DNA of 64,000 bases from Phycisphaerales bacterium (GTDB taxonomy: Bacteria; Planctomycetota; Phycisphaerae; Phycisphaerales; UBA1924): contig JADJMV010000009.1 of assembly GCA_016709445.1 (NCBI GenBank), forward strand, positions 151,823-215,822, in the 5' to 3' direction. The position numbers and the translations under genes are program-made. Positions 16,896 to 25,076 of the stretch are shown here, one piece after another. Every line of letters begins with the position of its first letter. The stretch's first letter is position 1. Below the pieces are notes generated by a model that had not been told where the DNA came from, searched no databases, and saw nothing but the letters and a program-made list of their open reading frames with translations.

Positions 16896-17591
16896 ATGCC
16901 GAAGTGGCTGATTGCGTTGCTGGCGTTGATCTCGACGGTGCTGGTGCTCGCCACCATCACGCTCTTGCGCCCCCGGAAATTCGTGCTGCCCCCGCCGCCG
17001 CAGCCGGGGGCCGCGACGATCGAGACCCAGGCCACCGGCGAGAAGAAACTCAAGCCTCGCCCGGGCATGGAGGGGCTCTCGGTGCCCGACTTCGCCCTCG
17101 TGGATCAGAGCGGGCATCCGGTCGATCAGAGCCTGTTCGACGGCAAGATCACGGTGCTCGCCTTCATCTTTACGAACTGCAGGCTCGCCTGCCCGCCCAT
17201 GACGGCGAACATGTTCCGGGCGTACAACCAGCTCGATGGCACGCCGGTACAGTTTGTGAGCATCAGCGTCGATCCGCTGCACGACACGCCGGAGGCGTTG
17301 ACGTCGTACGCGGCGAATCTCTCGATCGACACTCAGCGATGGCGCTTCCTTACCGGCGAGGTCGGCTCGACGCGTGAGCTGTGCGCTCGGACCCTGGACT
17401 TCGATATCTCGCCCGACCCGGACGAGGCCAACGTGATCACGCTCTCGGACGGCTCGCTGATGCAGAATATCCGGCACCCGACAAAGCTCTTCCTCGTCGG
17501 GCCTGATCGCCAGATCCTGGACTTCTGCACGCCGACGGTCGGCGAAGACCTCCAGCGGTTCATCGACCTCGCACGCAAAGCGTCCGAGTAG
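16896..17591 (+). CDS. SCO1/SenC family copper chaperone
   Basis: A 231-residue membrane-anchored thioredoxin-fold protein with one N-terminal transmembrane helix (residues 3-25) and a proline-rich linker. The copper-binding CxxxC is in TNCRLACPPM and the essential histidine in RHPTKLFLV. The SISVDPLHDTPEAL segment is characteristic. SCO proteins deliver copper to the CuA centre of cytochrome c oxidase. It lies 62 bases after ctaB on the same strand. It converges with pepP with only 3 bases between the stop codons, so no room for a separate terminator exists. Confidence 0.93.
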   Translation: MPKWLIALLALISTVLVLATITLLRPRKFVLPPPPQPGAATIETQATGEKKLKPRPGMEGLSVPDFALVDQSGHPVDQSLFDGKITVLAFIFTNCRLACPPMTANMFRAYNQLDGTPVQFVSISVDPLHDTPEALTSYAANLSIDTQRWRFLTGEVGSTRELCARTLDFDISPDPDEANVITLSDGSLMQNIRHPTKLFLVGPDRQILDFCTPTVGEDLQRFIDLARKASE

Positions 17592-17594
17592 CTC

Positions 17595-18857
17595 CTAACG
17601 CTTCAGCAGACGTTCGATCTGCCGGGCGTCCTTCGTCACCGACTCGGTGAGGTTGCGCCGGCCCTGAGCGGTCACGAGGATGTCGTCCTCGATGCGGACG
17701 CCCAGACGCTCGCCGGGGAGATAGATCCCCGGCTCGATCGTGACGATATTGCCGGGCTTGAGCTTGCCGTCGGGCTCGGCGTCGTGGACCTCCATGCCCA
17801 GGTGGTGGCCAATGCCGTGCATGAAGGCATCGGAGAAGCCCGCACGCTCGATGACCTTCCGGGCCGCGGCGTCGACATCCCACATCCCCGCGCCGGGCTT
17901 GACGGCGGCGATAGCCGCCTCTTGGGCTTCGAGCACAATCTCGTAAATCTCCCGCTGCCGCTTGGTGAACACGCCCGAGGCCGGGTAGGTGCGGGTGATA
18001 TCCGCGCAGTAGCCCTCGACGGCCGCGGCCGCATCGATCAGCACGACATCGTCACCGCCGACGGGCCCGCGGTTCTCCATGTAGTGCAGCACTGTCGAAT
18101 TGAGCCCGGCCCCGACGATCGGGTTGTAGCCGACGCCATCGGCGCCGGCGTCTTCGAAGCCCCGGACCAGTGCCCGCGTAATCGCCGCTTCGTCGCCGCC
18201 GGCGCGGAGCGCCTGGAGCGCCGCCTCGTAGCCGGCGGCCGAGGCGGCCACCGCTCGTTCCATCACGGCGATCTCCCCCGCGGACTTGACGCTCCGCATC
18301 GCCGGGAGCAGTTCGGTGCGGTCCTCGATCGCCACGCCGACCGTCCGCTCGGCCAGCTTGCGGAAGAGCGTGAGATCGGGGCTGATCGGGGCCTCCGGCA
18401 TCGCCGGACCATGCAGACAGGCAAGCCGCTTCCGCCGGCGGACGATGGTCGTGAGGATGCGGGGCAACAGCCGCAGACGCATGATGCTCTCGACGCCGTA
18501 CCGGGCTCTCAGGGTGGTGCCGATCTGCTCGCGGTAGCCATCCCAGACCTCGAGTTCCGGGTCGCTCGCCCGCAGGAAGAGCACGCAACGCCGGCGGGCG
18601 TCCTCGGCCTTGGGATCGAGCAGGAGCACCGCGCCCGCCTCATCGCCGATGCCGGTGAGGTAGGCGAAGTGCGGGTTGGGACGCCAGTGCCCGAGAAGGG
18701 GGGGCGCCGACTCGCCGGCAAAGACCAATCCGACCGCGCCGTCGAGCGCCTTGAGCACCCGCTCCCTGCGATCGGCAAACTCCCGCACCGGAATCCCTCC
18801 GGACGCCGGCGCGACTCGACCGCCCCGACCGACCGACTTGCCTGTCTGCTTTGCCAT
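17595..18857 (-). CDS. pepP: Xaa-Pro aminopeptidase (M24B metallopeptidase)
   Basis: A 420-residue cytoplasmic peptidase that removes N-terminal residues before proline. The N-terminal AMP_N-like domain occupies about residues 20-160 and the pita-bread catalytic domain about 175-410. All five metal ligands are visible: aspartates in VVLIDAAAAVEGYCADITRT, histidine in GIGHHLGME, and glutamates in TIEPGIYLP and RIEDDILV. The ATG at 18857 has AGGAG upstream. It is the third gene of a leftward tilS-hypothetical-pepP unit, 21 bases after the hypothetical gene. There is a basic 20-residue N-terminal extension before the conserved domain. Confidence 0.92.
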   Translation of the reverse strand: MAKQTGKSVGRGGRVAPASGGIPVREFADRRERVLKALDGAVGLVFAGESAPPLLGHWRPNPHFAYLTGIGDEAGAVLLLDPKAEDARRRCVLFLRASDPELEVWDGYREQIGTTLRARYGVESIMRLRLLPRILTTIVRRRKRLACLHGPAMPEAPISPDLTLFRKLAERTVGVAIEDRTELLPAMRSVKSAGEIAVMERAVAASAAGYEAALQALRAGGDEAAITRALVRGFEDAGADGVGYNPIVGAGLNSTVLHYMENRGPVGGDDVVLIDAAAAVEGYCADITRTYPASGVFTKRQREIYEIVLEAQEAAIAAVKPGAGMWDVDAAARKVIERAGFSDAFMHGIGHHLGMEVHDAEPDGKLKPGNIVTIEPGIYLPGERLGVRIEDDILVTAQGRRNLTESVTKDARQIERLLKR

Positions 18858-18878
18858 GTTGACTCGCTCCTGCTTCGC

Positions 18879-19262
18879 CTATTCGCCCCCGCGTCCGAGC
18901 AGCGAGAGCATACAGCCCCGGGCTTTGTCCGAATACAGCTCGGTCTTGCCAAACCCCGAAGTCGCGCCGGCCCGGACCGCCTCGGCTTGAGCCCGGGCGA
19001 TGTTGCTGACGAGGGCCGCGCGTCCCCGCCGCGACTCGGGGAGCATCGCGATCAGATCGATGCCCGACCCGGTCGAGAACTCCCCATCGAGCAGGCGGTT
19101 GACCAGCATGACGGCCCCTTCCGCAAGCGCGCCCAGCGATCCTCCGTCGTTGACGAAGACGAACTCCGCATCGGGTGCGTACCGGCGCAGCGCCGCCTTC
19201 AGGGCGAAGCAATCGGGGCCACAGTGCCCAACCAACGCGACCAGGGGGGCTTCATGCGCCAT
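18879..19262 (-). CDS. Hypothetical protein between tilS and pepP
   Basis: A 127-residue soluble protein that I do not recognise. It starts with a beta-alpha pattern (PLVALVGHCGPDCFALKAAL) reminiscent of a Rossmann or receiver-like fold. It contains two closely spaced cysteines and ends with KARGCMLSLLGRGGE. No catalytic motif is evident. It overlaps the end of tilS by 11 bases and precedes pepP by 21 bases, so it is very likely co-expressed with both. The reading frame and ribosome spacing support a real gene. Confidence 0.7.
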   Translation of the reverse strand: MAHEAPLVALVGHCGPDCFALKAALRRYAPDAEFVFVNDGGSLGALAEGAVMLVNRLLDGEFSTGSGIDLIAMLPESRRGRAALVSNIARAQAEAVRAGATSGFGKTELYSDKARGCMLSLLGRGGE

Positions 19263-20295
19263 CAGATTCCTTTCGGAGCGTCACCATCTCGGGACCGACC
19301 CACAGGCACGCTCCTCGCCAGTGGAACTCCCGCACGTTCCCCTCCCGGTCGCGGATCGCCCGGGCAGCCTCCCGCAACGCTCGAGCACCGAGCCGGTCGG
19401 TGTGCCGGCCGTCCAACAGCCGACGAAACGCCTCTCGGAGGGCGCCGGCAAGTATCGTCCCGGGAAGATGCCGAAGTTCGTCGCGGGGCCAACCGAGCGA
19501 GTCCGCCGAGCGGGAGGCCCGATCGACAATCCCGGCGTGCGAAGCCTCGAGCACCGCCGCCGCCGCCCGGAGATTCGAGGCCGTCGCCGAGATCCGGCCC
19601 GCAGCTCCCGGGCGAAGCCCGAGCACTTCCGCGGCCGGGCCGTGGCGGATCGCCGCCCGGAGTCGCGACAGGTCGGCATTGGTCGCGTCCGTGGCCCACA
19701 CGACTCCGGCGAGCGTGCAGAGCGCCTCCGCCCGGGTGCGGTCGATCGCCAGCATGGGCCGGACGAGACGGATCCCGCGCCCGCCAAGATTCCGGCGCGG
19801 CGGGATTCCCCCCATGCCCCGCACGCCCGCCCCCCGGAACATGGCCATGAGCATCGTCTCCAATTGGTCGTTGGCCTGATGGCCCGTGGCGACGAATGGG
19901 CAGCCCGCCTCGAAGGCAAGACGCTCCAACTGCGCATAGCGAGCCCGCCGGGCGTTGCCTTCCGCATTGCCCGACTCGGCCCGCACGGCCACCTCCGCCT
20001 CGACGAAATCCAACCCGAGCCGGACGGCCAAGTCGCGGACCCCGTGACACTCCGCCAGGGTCGAGGCGCGATCTCGGAGGTCGTGGACGATGTGGCCGAC
20101 GACGACCGCCGGCCCCGCCCCGGCGAGGGCCAGCAGCAGGGCCGCCGAATCCGCACCGCCCGAGCAGGCCACGAGCGTGCGCCGATCGCGGTCCCGCACC
20201 GAGGGACCACCAGTGAGACCCCGCCAGCGGGCGACTATCGCCCGGGCGTCGGGCGAATGCCGGACCGAGACCATGTCGAGTTCCGCCGCCGTCAT
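19252..20295 (-). CDS. tilS: tRNA(Ile)-lysidine synthetase
   Basis: A 347-residue enzyme that attaches lysine to C34 of the CAU-anticodon isoleucine tRNA, letting it read AUA. The PP-loop CSGGADSAALLLAL is near residue 45, and the family motifs ATGHQANDQLETMLMAMFRG and RPML follow. The TilS C-terminal domain is short or missing relative to E. coli TilS (about 430 residues). An ATG at 20295 was preferred; a second in-frame ATG at 20274 is possible. Longer upstream starts overlap the divergent gene at 20354 and were rejected. Confidence 0.88.
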   Translation of the reverse strand: MTAAELDMVSVRHSPDARAIVARWRGLTGGPSVRDRDRRTLVACSGGADSAALLLALAGAGPAVVVGHIVHDLRDRASTLAECHGVRDLAVRLGLDFVEAEVAVRAESGNAEGNARRARYAQLERLAFEAGCPFVATGHQANDQLETMLMAMFRGAGVRGMGGIPPRRNLGGRGIRLVRPMLAIDRTRAEALCTLAGVVWATDATNADLSRLRAAIRHGPAAEVLGLRPGAAGRISATASNLRAAAAVLEASHAGIVDRASRSADSLGWPRDELRHLPGTILAGALREAFRRLLDGRHTDRLGARALREAARAIRDREGNVREFHWRGACLWVGPEMVTLRKESDGA

Positions 20296-20353
20296 GCGAA
20301 AGATGGTAGGTTGAGGGAGGCGGTGGCCCCGCCCCGGGCACGGACGACCGCAC

Positions 20354-20941
20354 ATGCAAGACGACCCCCACACGCCGCAGGATTCGAACGAATTGGTCGG
20401 GGCCCGCGACCCCGGCCCGCAGCCCCTCGCGCCGCTGCAGCAGAAGCTCTCGATGGGCCTGATCGGCATCGGGAGTATTCTGCTCATGGTGTTCGTCTTC
20501 CGGATCCTCTGGCGAAATCGTGGTCCCAAGGCCAAGGCTGCCGCGGCCGCCCGTCGCCAAGCCCCCCGTCCGCAGCCCACCCCTGCCGGCCTGCACCCCG
20601 CCCATGATCGACTCGAGCAGACCATGGCCGACGCCGAAGAATTGACGCGTCGTCTCGCGGCGATCCTCGACAACAAGGCCGCGCGAATCGAGGCCCTCAT
20701 CGCCGACGCCGACGACCGCGTCGCGAAGCTCTCGAACGCCCTCAGCACACCGGCGCCGACCCCTGTGCGCGAGCGTCCGGCCGAAACAGCGCGGGCGACG
20801 CTGGAGCCGGAGCGCCTCGACCCGTTCCATCGAAGGGTCTACGAGTTGGCCGACCAGGGGCTCAGCCCCATCGATATCGCGAGGCGCATCGACAAGCCCA
20901 CTGGACAGGTCGAACTCATTCTCGCGCTGCGGCGGGCGTAG
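20354..20941 (+). CDS. Hypothetical membrane-anchored coiled-coil protein
   Basis: A 195-residue protein. One transmembrane helix lies near residues 34-53 (LSMGLIGIGSILLMVFVF). It is followed by a basic Ala/Pro-rich linker, a charged alpha-helical segment (about 85-130, RRLAAILDNKAARIEAL), and a C-terminal helix-turn-helix-like block (VYELADQGLSPIDIARRI then TGQVELILALRRA). That last block resembles short DUF2802-like domains of bacterial membrane proteins. It diverges from tilS and converges with the ureohydrolase gene, whose stop is adjacent. Function is unknown. Confidence 0.7.
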   Translation: MQDDPHTPQDSNELVGARDPGPQPLAPLQQKLSMGLIGIGSILLMVFVFRILWRNRGPKAKAAAAARRQAPRPQPTPAGLHPAHDRLEQTMADAEELTRRLAAILDNKAARIEALIADADDRVAKLSNALSTPAPTPVRERPAETARATLEPERLDPFHRRVYELADQGLSPIDIARRIDKPTGQVELILALRRA

Positions 20942-21922
20942 TCACGCTCGCGACGCCTTCGGGCGCCGGGCCCCGTCCAGGCACAGGATCTCGAAGAGGA
21001 TGTGGGCCGCCAAGAAGGCGGTGATCCCGGCGGGGTCGCGGTCGGGAAGCACCTCGACAATATCGGCCCCCACAAGATTCACGCCGACGAGGGAACGGAC
21101 GATCGCGAGGACCTCGGCCGAGGTGAAGCCGCCGGGGCAGAGCGTGCCCGTTCCCGGAGCAAAGGCGGGATCGACGCAATCGATGTCAAAGGTCAGGTAG
21201 GTCTCGGCGTCCCCCAGCTCTTGGCGGAACGCCGCCAGCATCGCGGGTCCCTGCCGCCCCCACTCGCCGTGTGTGATCAGGCGGACACCCTTGCCCTTGG
21301 CGTAGTCGAGATCGGCCCGCGAGTTGAGCGGGCCCTTGATGCCGATCGAGAGCATGCGTTTCGGGTCGATCAGCCCGTCCTCGATCGCCCGAATGAACGG
21401 CGACGCGTGCCCCCACCTCTCGCCCCAGACCGAATCGACCGTATCCAGGTGGCTGTCGAAGTGCAGCAGTGCGAGGCCCCCCCCTGGCCGGCCACGCCGA
21501 GACCAGGTCGCCTTGATGTTGGAGTAGGCGATCGAGTGGTCGCCGCCGACGGCAAGGAGTCGGGTGTGGTTGGGGTCCGCGAGCGACTCGGCGAAGGCGG
21601 CCACCGTGTCGGCGTTGTCCTTGCAGGAGTAGGGCCGGACCGGGGCGTCGCCGGCATCGGCGAGGCTGAGGGTGTCGCAGAGGTCGAGGTCGTGCTCGAT
21701 CGAGTAGCGTTTGACGTATTGCGAGGCGTCGCGGATCGCTCTGGGGCCGAAGCGTGCGCCGGGGCGGTAGGTGACCCCCCCGTCGAAGGGCACGCCATAG
21801 ATCGCCCAGTCGACGGGCCGGCATTCCGTGGGCACAAGGTCGAGCAGCGGGTAGCGGCAAAAGGTGGCGATGCCGGCGAAGCGGGGAGACTGGCGTGGGT
21901 CTGGGAGGATCGTCCGTGACAT
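20942..21922 (-). CDS. Ureohydrolase of the agmatinase/arginase family
   Basis: A 326-residue manganese hydrolase that releases urea from a guanidino substrate. Metal-binding motifs are AVGGDHSIAY, HFDSHLDTVDS and TFDIDCVDPAFAPGTG. The WGHASPF and SIGIKGPLNSRADLD stretches resemble agmatinase/guanidinobutyrase-type enzymes more than true arginase. The serine in FDSHLD replaces the more usual alanine and is not a ligand. The ATG at 21922 was chosen; longer forms run over the zinc-ribbon gene ending 3 bases upstream. As the last gene of a cluster with AstA, AstD and an aminotransferase, it probably takes part in arginine or agmatine breakdown. The exact substrate is open. Confidence 0.88.
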   Translation of the reverse strand: MSRTILPDPRQSPRFAGIATFCRYPLLDLVPTECRPVDWAIYGVPFDGGVTYRPGARFGPRAIRDASQYVKRYSIEHDLDLCDTLSLADAGDAPVRPYSCKDNADTVAAFAESLADPNHTRLLAVGGDHSIAYSNIKATWSRRGRPGGGLALLHFDSHLDTVDSVWGERWGHASPFIRAIEDGLIDPKRMLSIGIKGPLNSRADLDYAKGKGVRLITHGEWGRQGPAMLAAFRQELGDAETYLTFDIDCVDPAFAPGTGTLCPGGFTSAEVLAIVRSLVGVNLVGADIVEVLPDRDPAGITAFLAAHILFEILCLDGARRPKASRA

Positions 21923-21924
21923 GC

Positions 21925-22259
21925 CTACTCGCGCTCCTTGGTGGCGCCGGCGTGACCCACGGCAGCGTTGGCGAACGATACCCCGCACTCGGTGCATCGC
22001 GACCCGCCCGCGGGCAGTGGATGGCCGCAGGCGAAGCAGGTCCCGTCGAGACCGTTGAGCATCCTCCGGATGGCCGCGAGGGGAGGTTCCAGAGGAGATC
22101 GGGCAGGTCGAGACCGTGCCGATGAGGCCCGGCACGTCGAGTTGCCGATTGCTCCAGCACCAAACTCGCTCAGGAACCCGCCGAGGAGTCCACCGAGTAG
22201 GGGAGCCCAAGCCCGGCAAGACGGGCGATCCAGATGAACGTCGCTGCGCGCCAGTCCAT
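21925..22259 (-). CDS. Small zinc-ribbon protein, N-terminus uncertain (possible frameshift)
   Basis: The C-terminal half is clear: a treble-clef/zinc-ribbon with CFACGHPLPAGGSRCTECG, then a short tail ending at 21925. The N-terminal part reads as a hydrophobic glycine-rich segment (LLGGLLGGFLSEFGAGAIG) in the same frame, but no start fits it. An ATG at 22259, just after astD, starts MDWRAATFIWIARLAGLGS in another frame, and the two join naturally with a one-base change near 22200. So it is probably a membrane-associated zinc-ribbon protein of about 110 residues. It lies between astD and the ureohydrolase in the same unit. Function is unknown. Confidence 0.5.
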
Positions 22260-22279
22260 GGTGAGCCTCCTTGGACAGC

Positions 22280-23824
22280 TCATGAGAGCCATTCTTCGGC
22301 CACTCGCATCCCCTGCGGCACCGGCGCCGCATCCCCGGACTCGAGCATCCCCGCCACCGGGTACGCGCAGTAGTCCAGGCTGAACGACCCCGCCGGGCGA
22401 TGGTTTCCGGAGTGGCCCAGGCCTCCGAAGGGCAGCTTGCTACTCGCCCCCGCCGTCCCGGCATTGACGTTCAGGCACCCGGCGCGAGCCTCGGCGAGGA
22501 ACCGCTCGGCGCCGGCGGCATCCTTCGTAAAGATGGAGGCGGCGAGGCCGAAGCGGGTCGCGTTGGCTTGCTCGATCGCGTCGTCGAGCGAGTCAGTGAT
22601 ACTCACGCGGGCGAACGGCCCGAACACCTCCAGGTCGCACCCGGCGTCGCCCTCCTCCGCGAGCGTGAACCGACCGACCCGCATGACCCCCGGCGAAAGA
22701 AAGTACCCGCCGCCCTCGGAATCGACCGGCGAAGACTCGACCAGCACCTCGCCGCCGGCGCCGGCGAATGCACGCTGTGCCCCGAGCACGGCCTGCCTCG
22801 CCGCGTCCGAGATGATCGGGCCCATGAAGACCGGGTGCTTGGCTTTCGGATCGCCGATGACGAGGTTGGTCGCGACCTTGCAGAGGGCCGCGAGGAAGGG
22901 TTCGGCGACCCGGCGGTGCACGATGACCCGCCGGGTGCACGTGCACCGCTGGCCGGTCGTGACAAAGCACGACCGGGCGCACTCGACCACCGCCTGCCGC
23001 AGATCGCAGTCGGGCATCACGATCGCCGGATTGTTGCCGCCCATCTCGAGGGCGACGATCCGGCCGGGGTTGTCGAGGTTCGCCTCGAGGATCCGCCTCC
23101 CCACCGGCCAGGAGCCGGTGAAAAGAATGCCATCGACCCCCGGGTGCGTGGTGAGGCGCTGAGCAACCTCCGCGCCGCCCTGCACCAGGTTGAGCACTCC
23201 CACCGGTGCACCGCCCTCCGCGAGCGCCGCGTGCAGCATCTCGGCAAGCAGCTGCCCGACCGCCGGCGTCTTGTCGCTGGGCTTGAGCACAATGGTATTG
23301 CCCATGGCCAGCGCCGGCACGATGTGGCCGTTGGCCAGGTGCGCCGGGAAGTTGTACGGCGCGATCACCGCCATCACGCCGTGGGGACGGAACCACGTGC
23401 GCCCCACCCGGGCCTCGGAGAGCGGGATCTCAAAGCCCCGCACGCGGCGCAGGCCCGAGTGCTCCGACTCATCGAGTGTGATATCCACCTTCGCCGCCAG
23501 GGCCGAGGCCTCGCCGGCGGCGTCCCAGAGCACCTTGCCCGTCTCGTCGGCGATCAGCGAGGCGATCTCCGCCTGGCGCCCGCGGCAGATCTCGGCGTAA
23601 CGCCGGAGCACCGCGAACCGGCGCTCGGCGGGCCAATGCGACCATGCGCGCTGGGCAGACCTCGCGGCCGCGACGGCGCCCTCGACGTGCGTGGCGTTCG
23701 CCGAGGCCGCCCAAAGGGTCTCGGCGGGTCTCGCCGGATTGACCGAGACGATGTCCCGACCCGACAGGGCCACCCACTCCCCGCCGATCAGGTCGGCGGG
23801 ACCTCCCTCGAGCACTCCGGCCAT
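22280..23824 (-). CDS. astD: N-succinylglutamate 5-semialdehyde dehydrogenase (AstD-like aldehyde dehydrogenase)
   Basis: A 514-residue NAD-dependent aldehyde dehydrogenase. The catalytic cysteine is in VTTGQRCTCTRR and the general-base glutamate in ALEMGGNNP. The nucleotide-binding region is MAVIAPYNFPAHLANGHIVP, and FTGSWPVGRRI is the turn before it. The combination of PYNFPAHLANGHI and TTGQRCTC is the AstD signature rather than that of generic family members. It would oxidise N2-succinylglutamate semialdehyde to succinylglutamate. It begins 3 bases after the astA stop. Slightly longer than usual AstD (about 490 residues), with the extra residues at the C-terminus. Confidence 0.9.
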   Translation of the reverse strand: MAGVLEGGPADLIGGEWVALSGRDIVSVNPARPAETLWAASANATHVEGAVAAARSAQRAWSHWPAERRFAVLRRYAEICRGRQAEIASLIADETGKVLWDAAGEASALAAKVDITLDESEHSGLRRVRGFEIPLSEARVGRTWFRPHGVMAVIAPYNFPAHLANGHIVPALAMGNTIVLKPSDKTPAVGQLLAEMLHAALAEGGAPVGVLNLVQGGAEVAQRLTTHPGVDGILFTGSWPVGRRILEANLDNPGRIVALEMGGNNPAIVMPDCDLRQAVVECARSCFVTTGQRCTCTRRVIVHRRVAEPFLAALCKVATNLVIGDPKAKHPVFMGPIISDAARQAVLGAQRAFAGAGGEVLVESSPVDSEGGGYFLSPGVMRVGRFTLAEEGDAGCDLEVFGPFARVSITDSLDDAIEQANATRFGLAASIFTKDAAGAERFLAEARAGCLNVNAGTAGASSKLPFGGLGHSGNHRPAGSFSLDYCAYPVAGMLESGDAAPVPQGMRVAEEWLS

Positions 23825-23827
23825 CGG

Positions 23828-25033
23828 CTACACCTTTTCCCGCTTGCTTGCCCGCTTGCCGGCCCCGCCATCGGGACCGGTCGACCTGCGAGACGGCTTG
23901 GTGGTGGACTTCGCCGGCTCGCTCTCCCCCCGCGGCATGCCGTCGGTCATGTCGGTGACGCCCAGCTCGTCGCCGGGGCCGACGCGGAGGGCCTTCATCG
24001 CCTCGGCCGTCAGGCCGACCCGCCCCTTCGCATCCGTCGCAAACGGGCAGTAGATCGCGTAGAACTCCCCGTCGTTGTGCAGCATGCTCAGGATGCCCTC
24101 TCGCTTGCAGCGTGAGGCGGTGACGGGCTCGCCGAGCTCGTGGGCCTCGGTCGCGCCGATCAGGGGGATCGAATCGGTCGGCGCCTCCAGCTGCGGACCG
24201 GCGTCGAAGGGGTCGACGAAATCCTTGAACGCGAAGCCCAGGTTCTCGAGGAGCCTCCGCGCCGGCGCCGTCTCACGGTGCACGGTGCCGACGACATCCC
24301 TCGCCTCGGGCGGAAGCAGCGAGAGGTAGAGATCCTCGTGCGGGAGCAACGCGCTGATAAACAGCCGCGAGCGGGCGCACTGGGTGTCCGCCTCGGCGTA
24401 GCTCAGCGGGATGAACCGGCGGCCGAGGTACTCCCAGAACAGGCTCCGCCCGTCGTCGGTGATCGGCGCCATCATCTCCGCGAGCACCCGATCGGCGAAC
24501 AGCTCGCGTCGCATGCCGATGAAGTGGAAACGCACGAAGCTCAGGAGCCGCCCGAGCTTCGCCCCGCGCGAGGCCGGCTGCAGGATGAGCCCGCCGATCT
24601 CGGTCGGGCCTGTCTCGTCCTTGTGCAGCTTCGCGACCATGTGCGAGGTGCCGGTCTTGATGTCGTCGGCGAAGAAGTTCCGCCGCTCCAGCTTGAGGCT
24701 GTAGTTGGGGTTGCCCGGCCCACCCATATGGGCGATCAACTGCGACGTGCCGAGCACCGATCCGGTGTCGGCGCTCTCCAGGACGAACATGAACTGGTCC
24801 GTCTCGGCGAGCCCCGCGGTCAGACCCTTGATGGAGGGCGCGCCGCCGTGTGACTTCCGCGCGTCGCGTCGCCGCTCACTCCCTGAGGCCGCCCTGAGGA
24901 ATGACTCGCGGCTCACGGCCACCTTCGTCGAGATCGCATCCCGGTCCGGAGGCAGATTGATGAAGTGGACCATCTTCGCCAGCTTCAGCAGCGTGCCGAC
25001 GTCCTCGACCCTGGCCCTGCGGATGACAAACAC
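23828..25033 (-). CDS. astA: Arginine/ornithine N-succinyltransferase (AstA-like) with basic C-terminal tail
   Basis: A 401-residue acyltransferase of the AstA/AruF family. It starts VIRRARVEDVGTLLKLA and continues with FINLPPDRDAI, LIAHMGGPGNPNYSLKLERR and LGRLLSFVRFHFIGMRR, all family-typical. GTG at 25033 is preferred because GAGGAGG lies 4-10 bases upstream and the fold begins there. The reading frame is also open into the preceding aminotransferase, most likely because of an indel. The last 45-50 residues are a lysine/arginine-rich tail beyond the family's usual length (about 340). It transfers succinyl from succinyl-CoA to arginine or ornithine, the first step of the AST pathway. Confidence 0.88.
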   Translation of the reverse strand: MFVIRRARVEDVGTLLKLAKMVHFINLPPDRDAISTKVAVSRESFLRAASGSERRRDARKSHGGAPSIKGLTAGLAETDQFMFVLESADTGSVLGTSQLIAHMGGPGNPNYSLKLERRNFFADDIKTGTSHMVAKLHKDETGPTEIGGLILQPASRGAKLGRLLSFVRFHFIGMRRELFADRVLAEMMAPITDDGRSLFWEYLGRRFIPLSYAEADTQCARSRLFISALLPHEDLYLSLLPPEARDVVGTVHRETAPARRLLENLGFAFKDFVDPFDAGPQLEAPTDSIPLIGATEAHELGEPVTASRCKREGILSMLHNDGEFYAIYCPFATDAKGRVGLTAEAMKALRVGPGDELGVTDMTDGMPRGESEPAKSTTKPSRRSTGPDGGAGKRASKREKV

Positions 25034-25076
25034 GACGCCTCCTCGCGCTGCGGCCGTGCAGCGATAAAACGCCCGA

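Noticed and set aside
17784..20607. Long plus-strand frames over pepP and tilS
   Set aside because: No family resemblance, low complexity, and both opposite genes keep their catalytic motifs.
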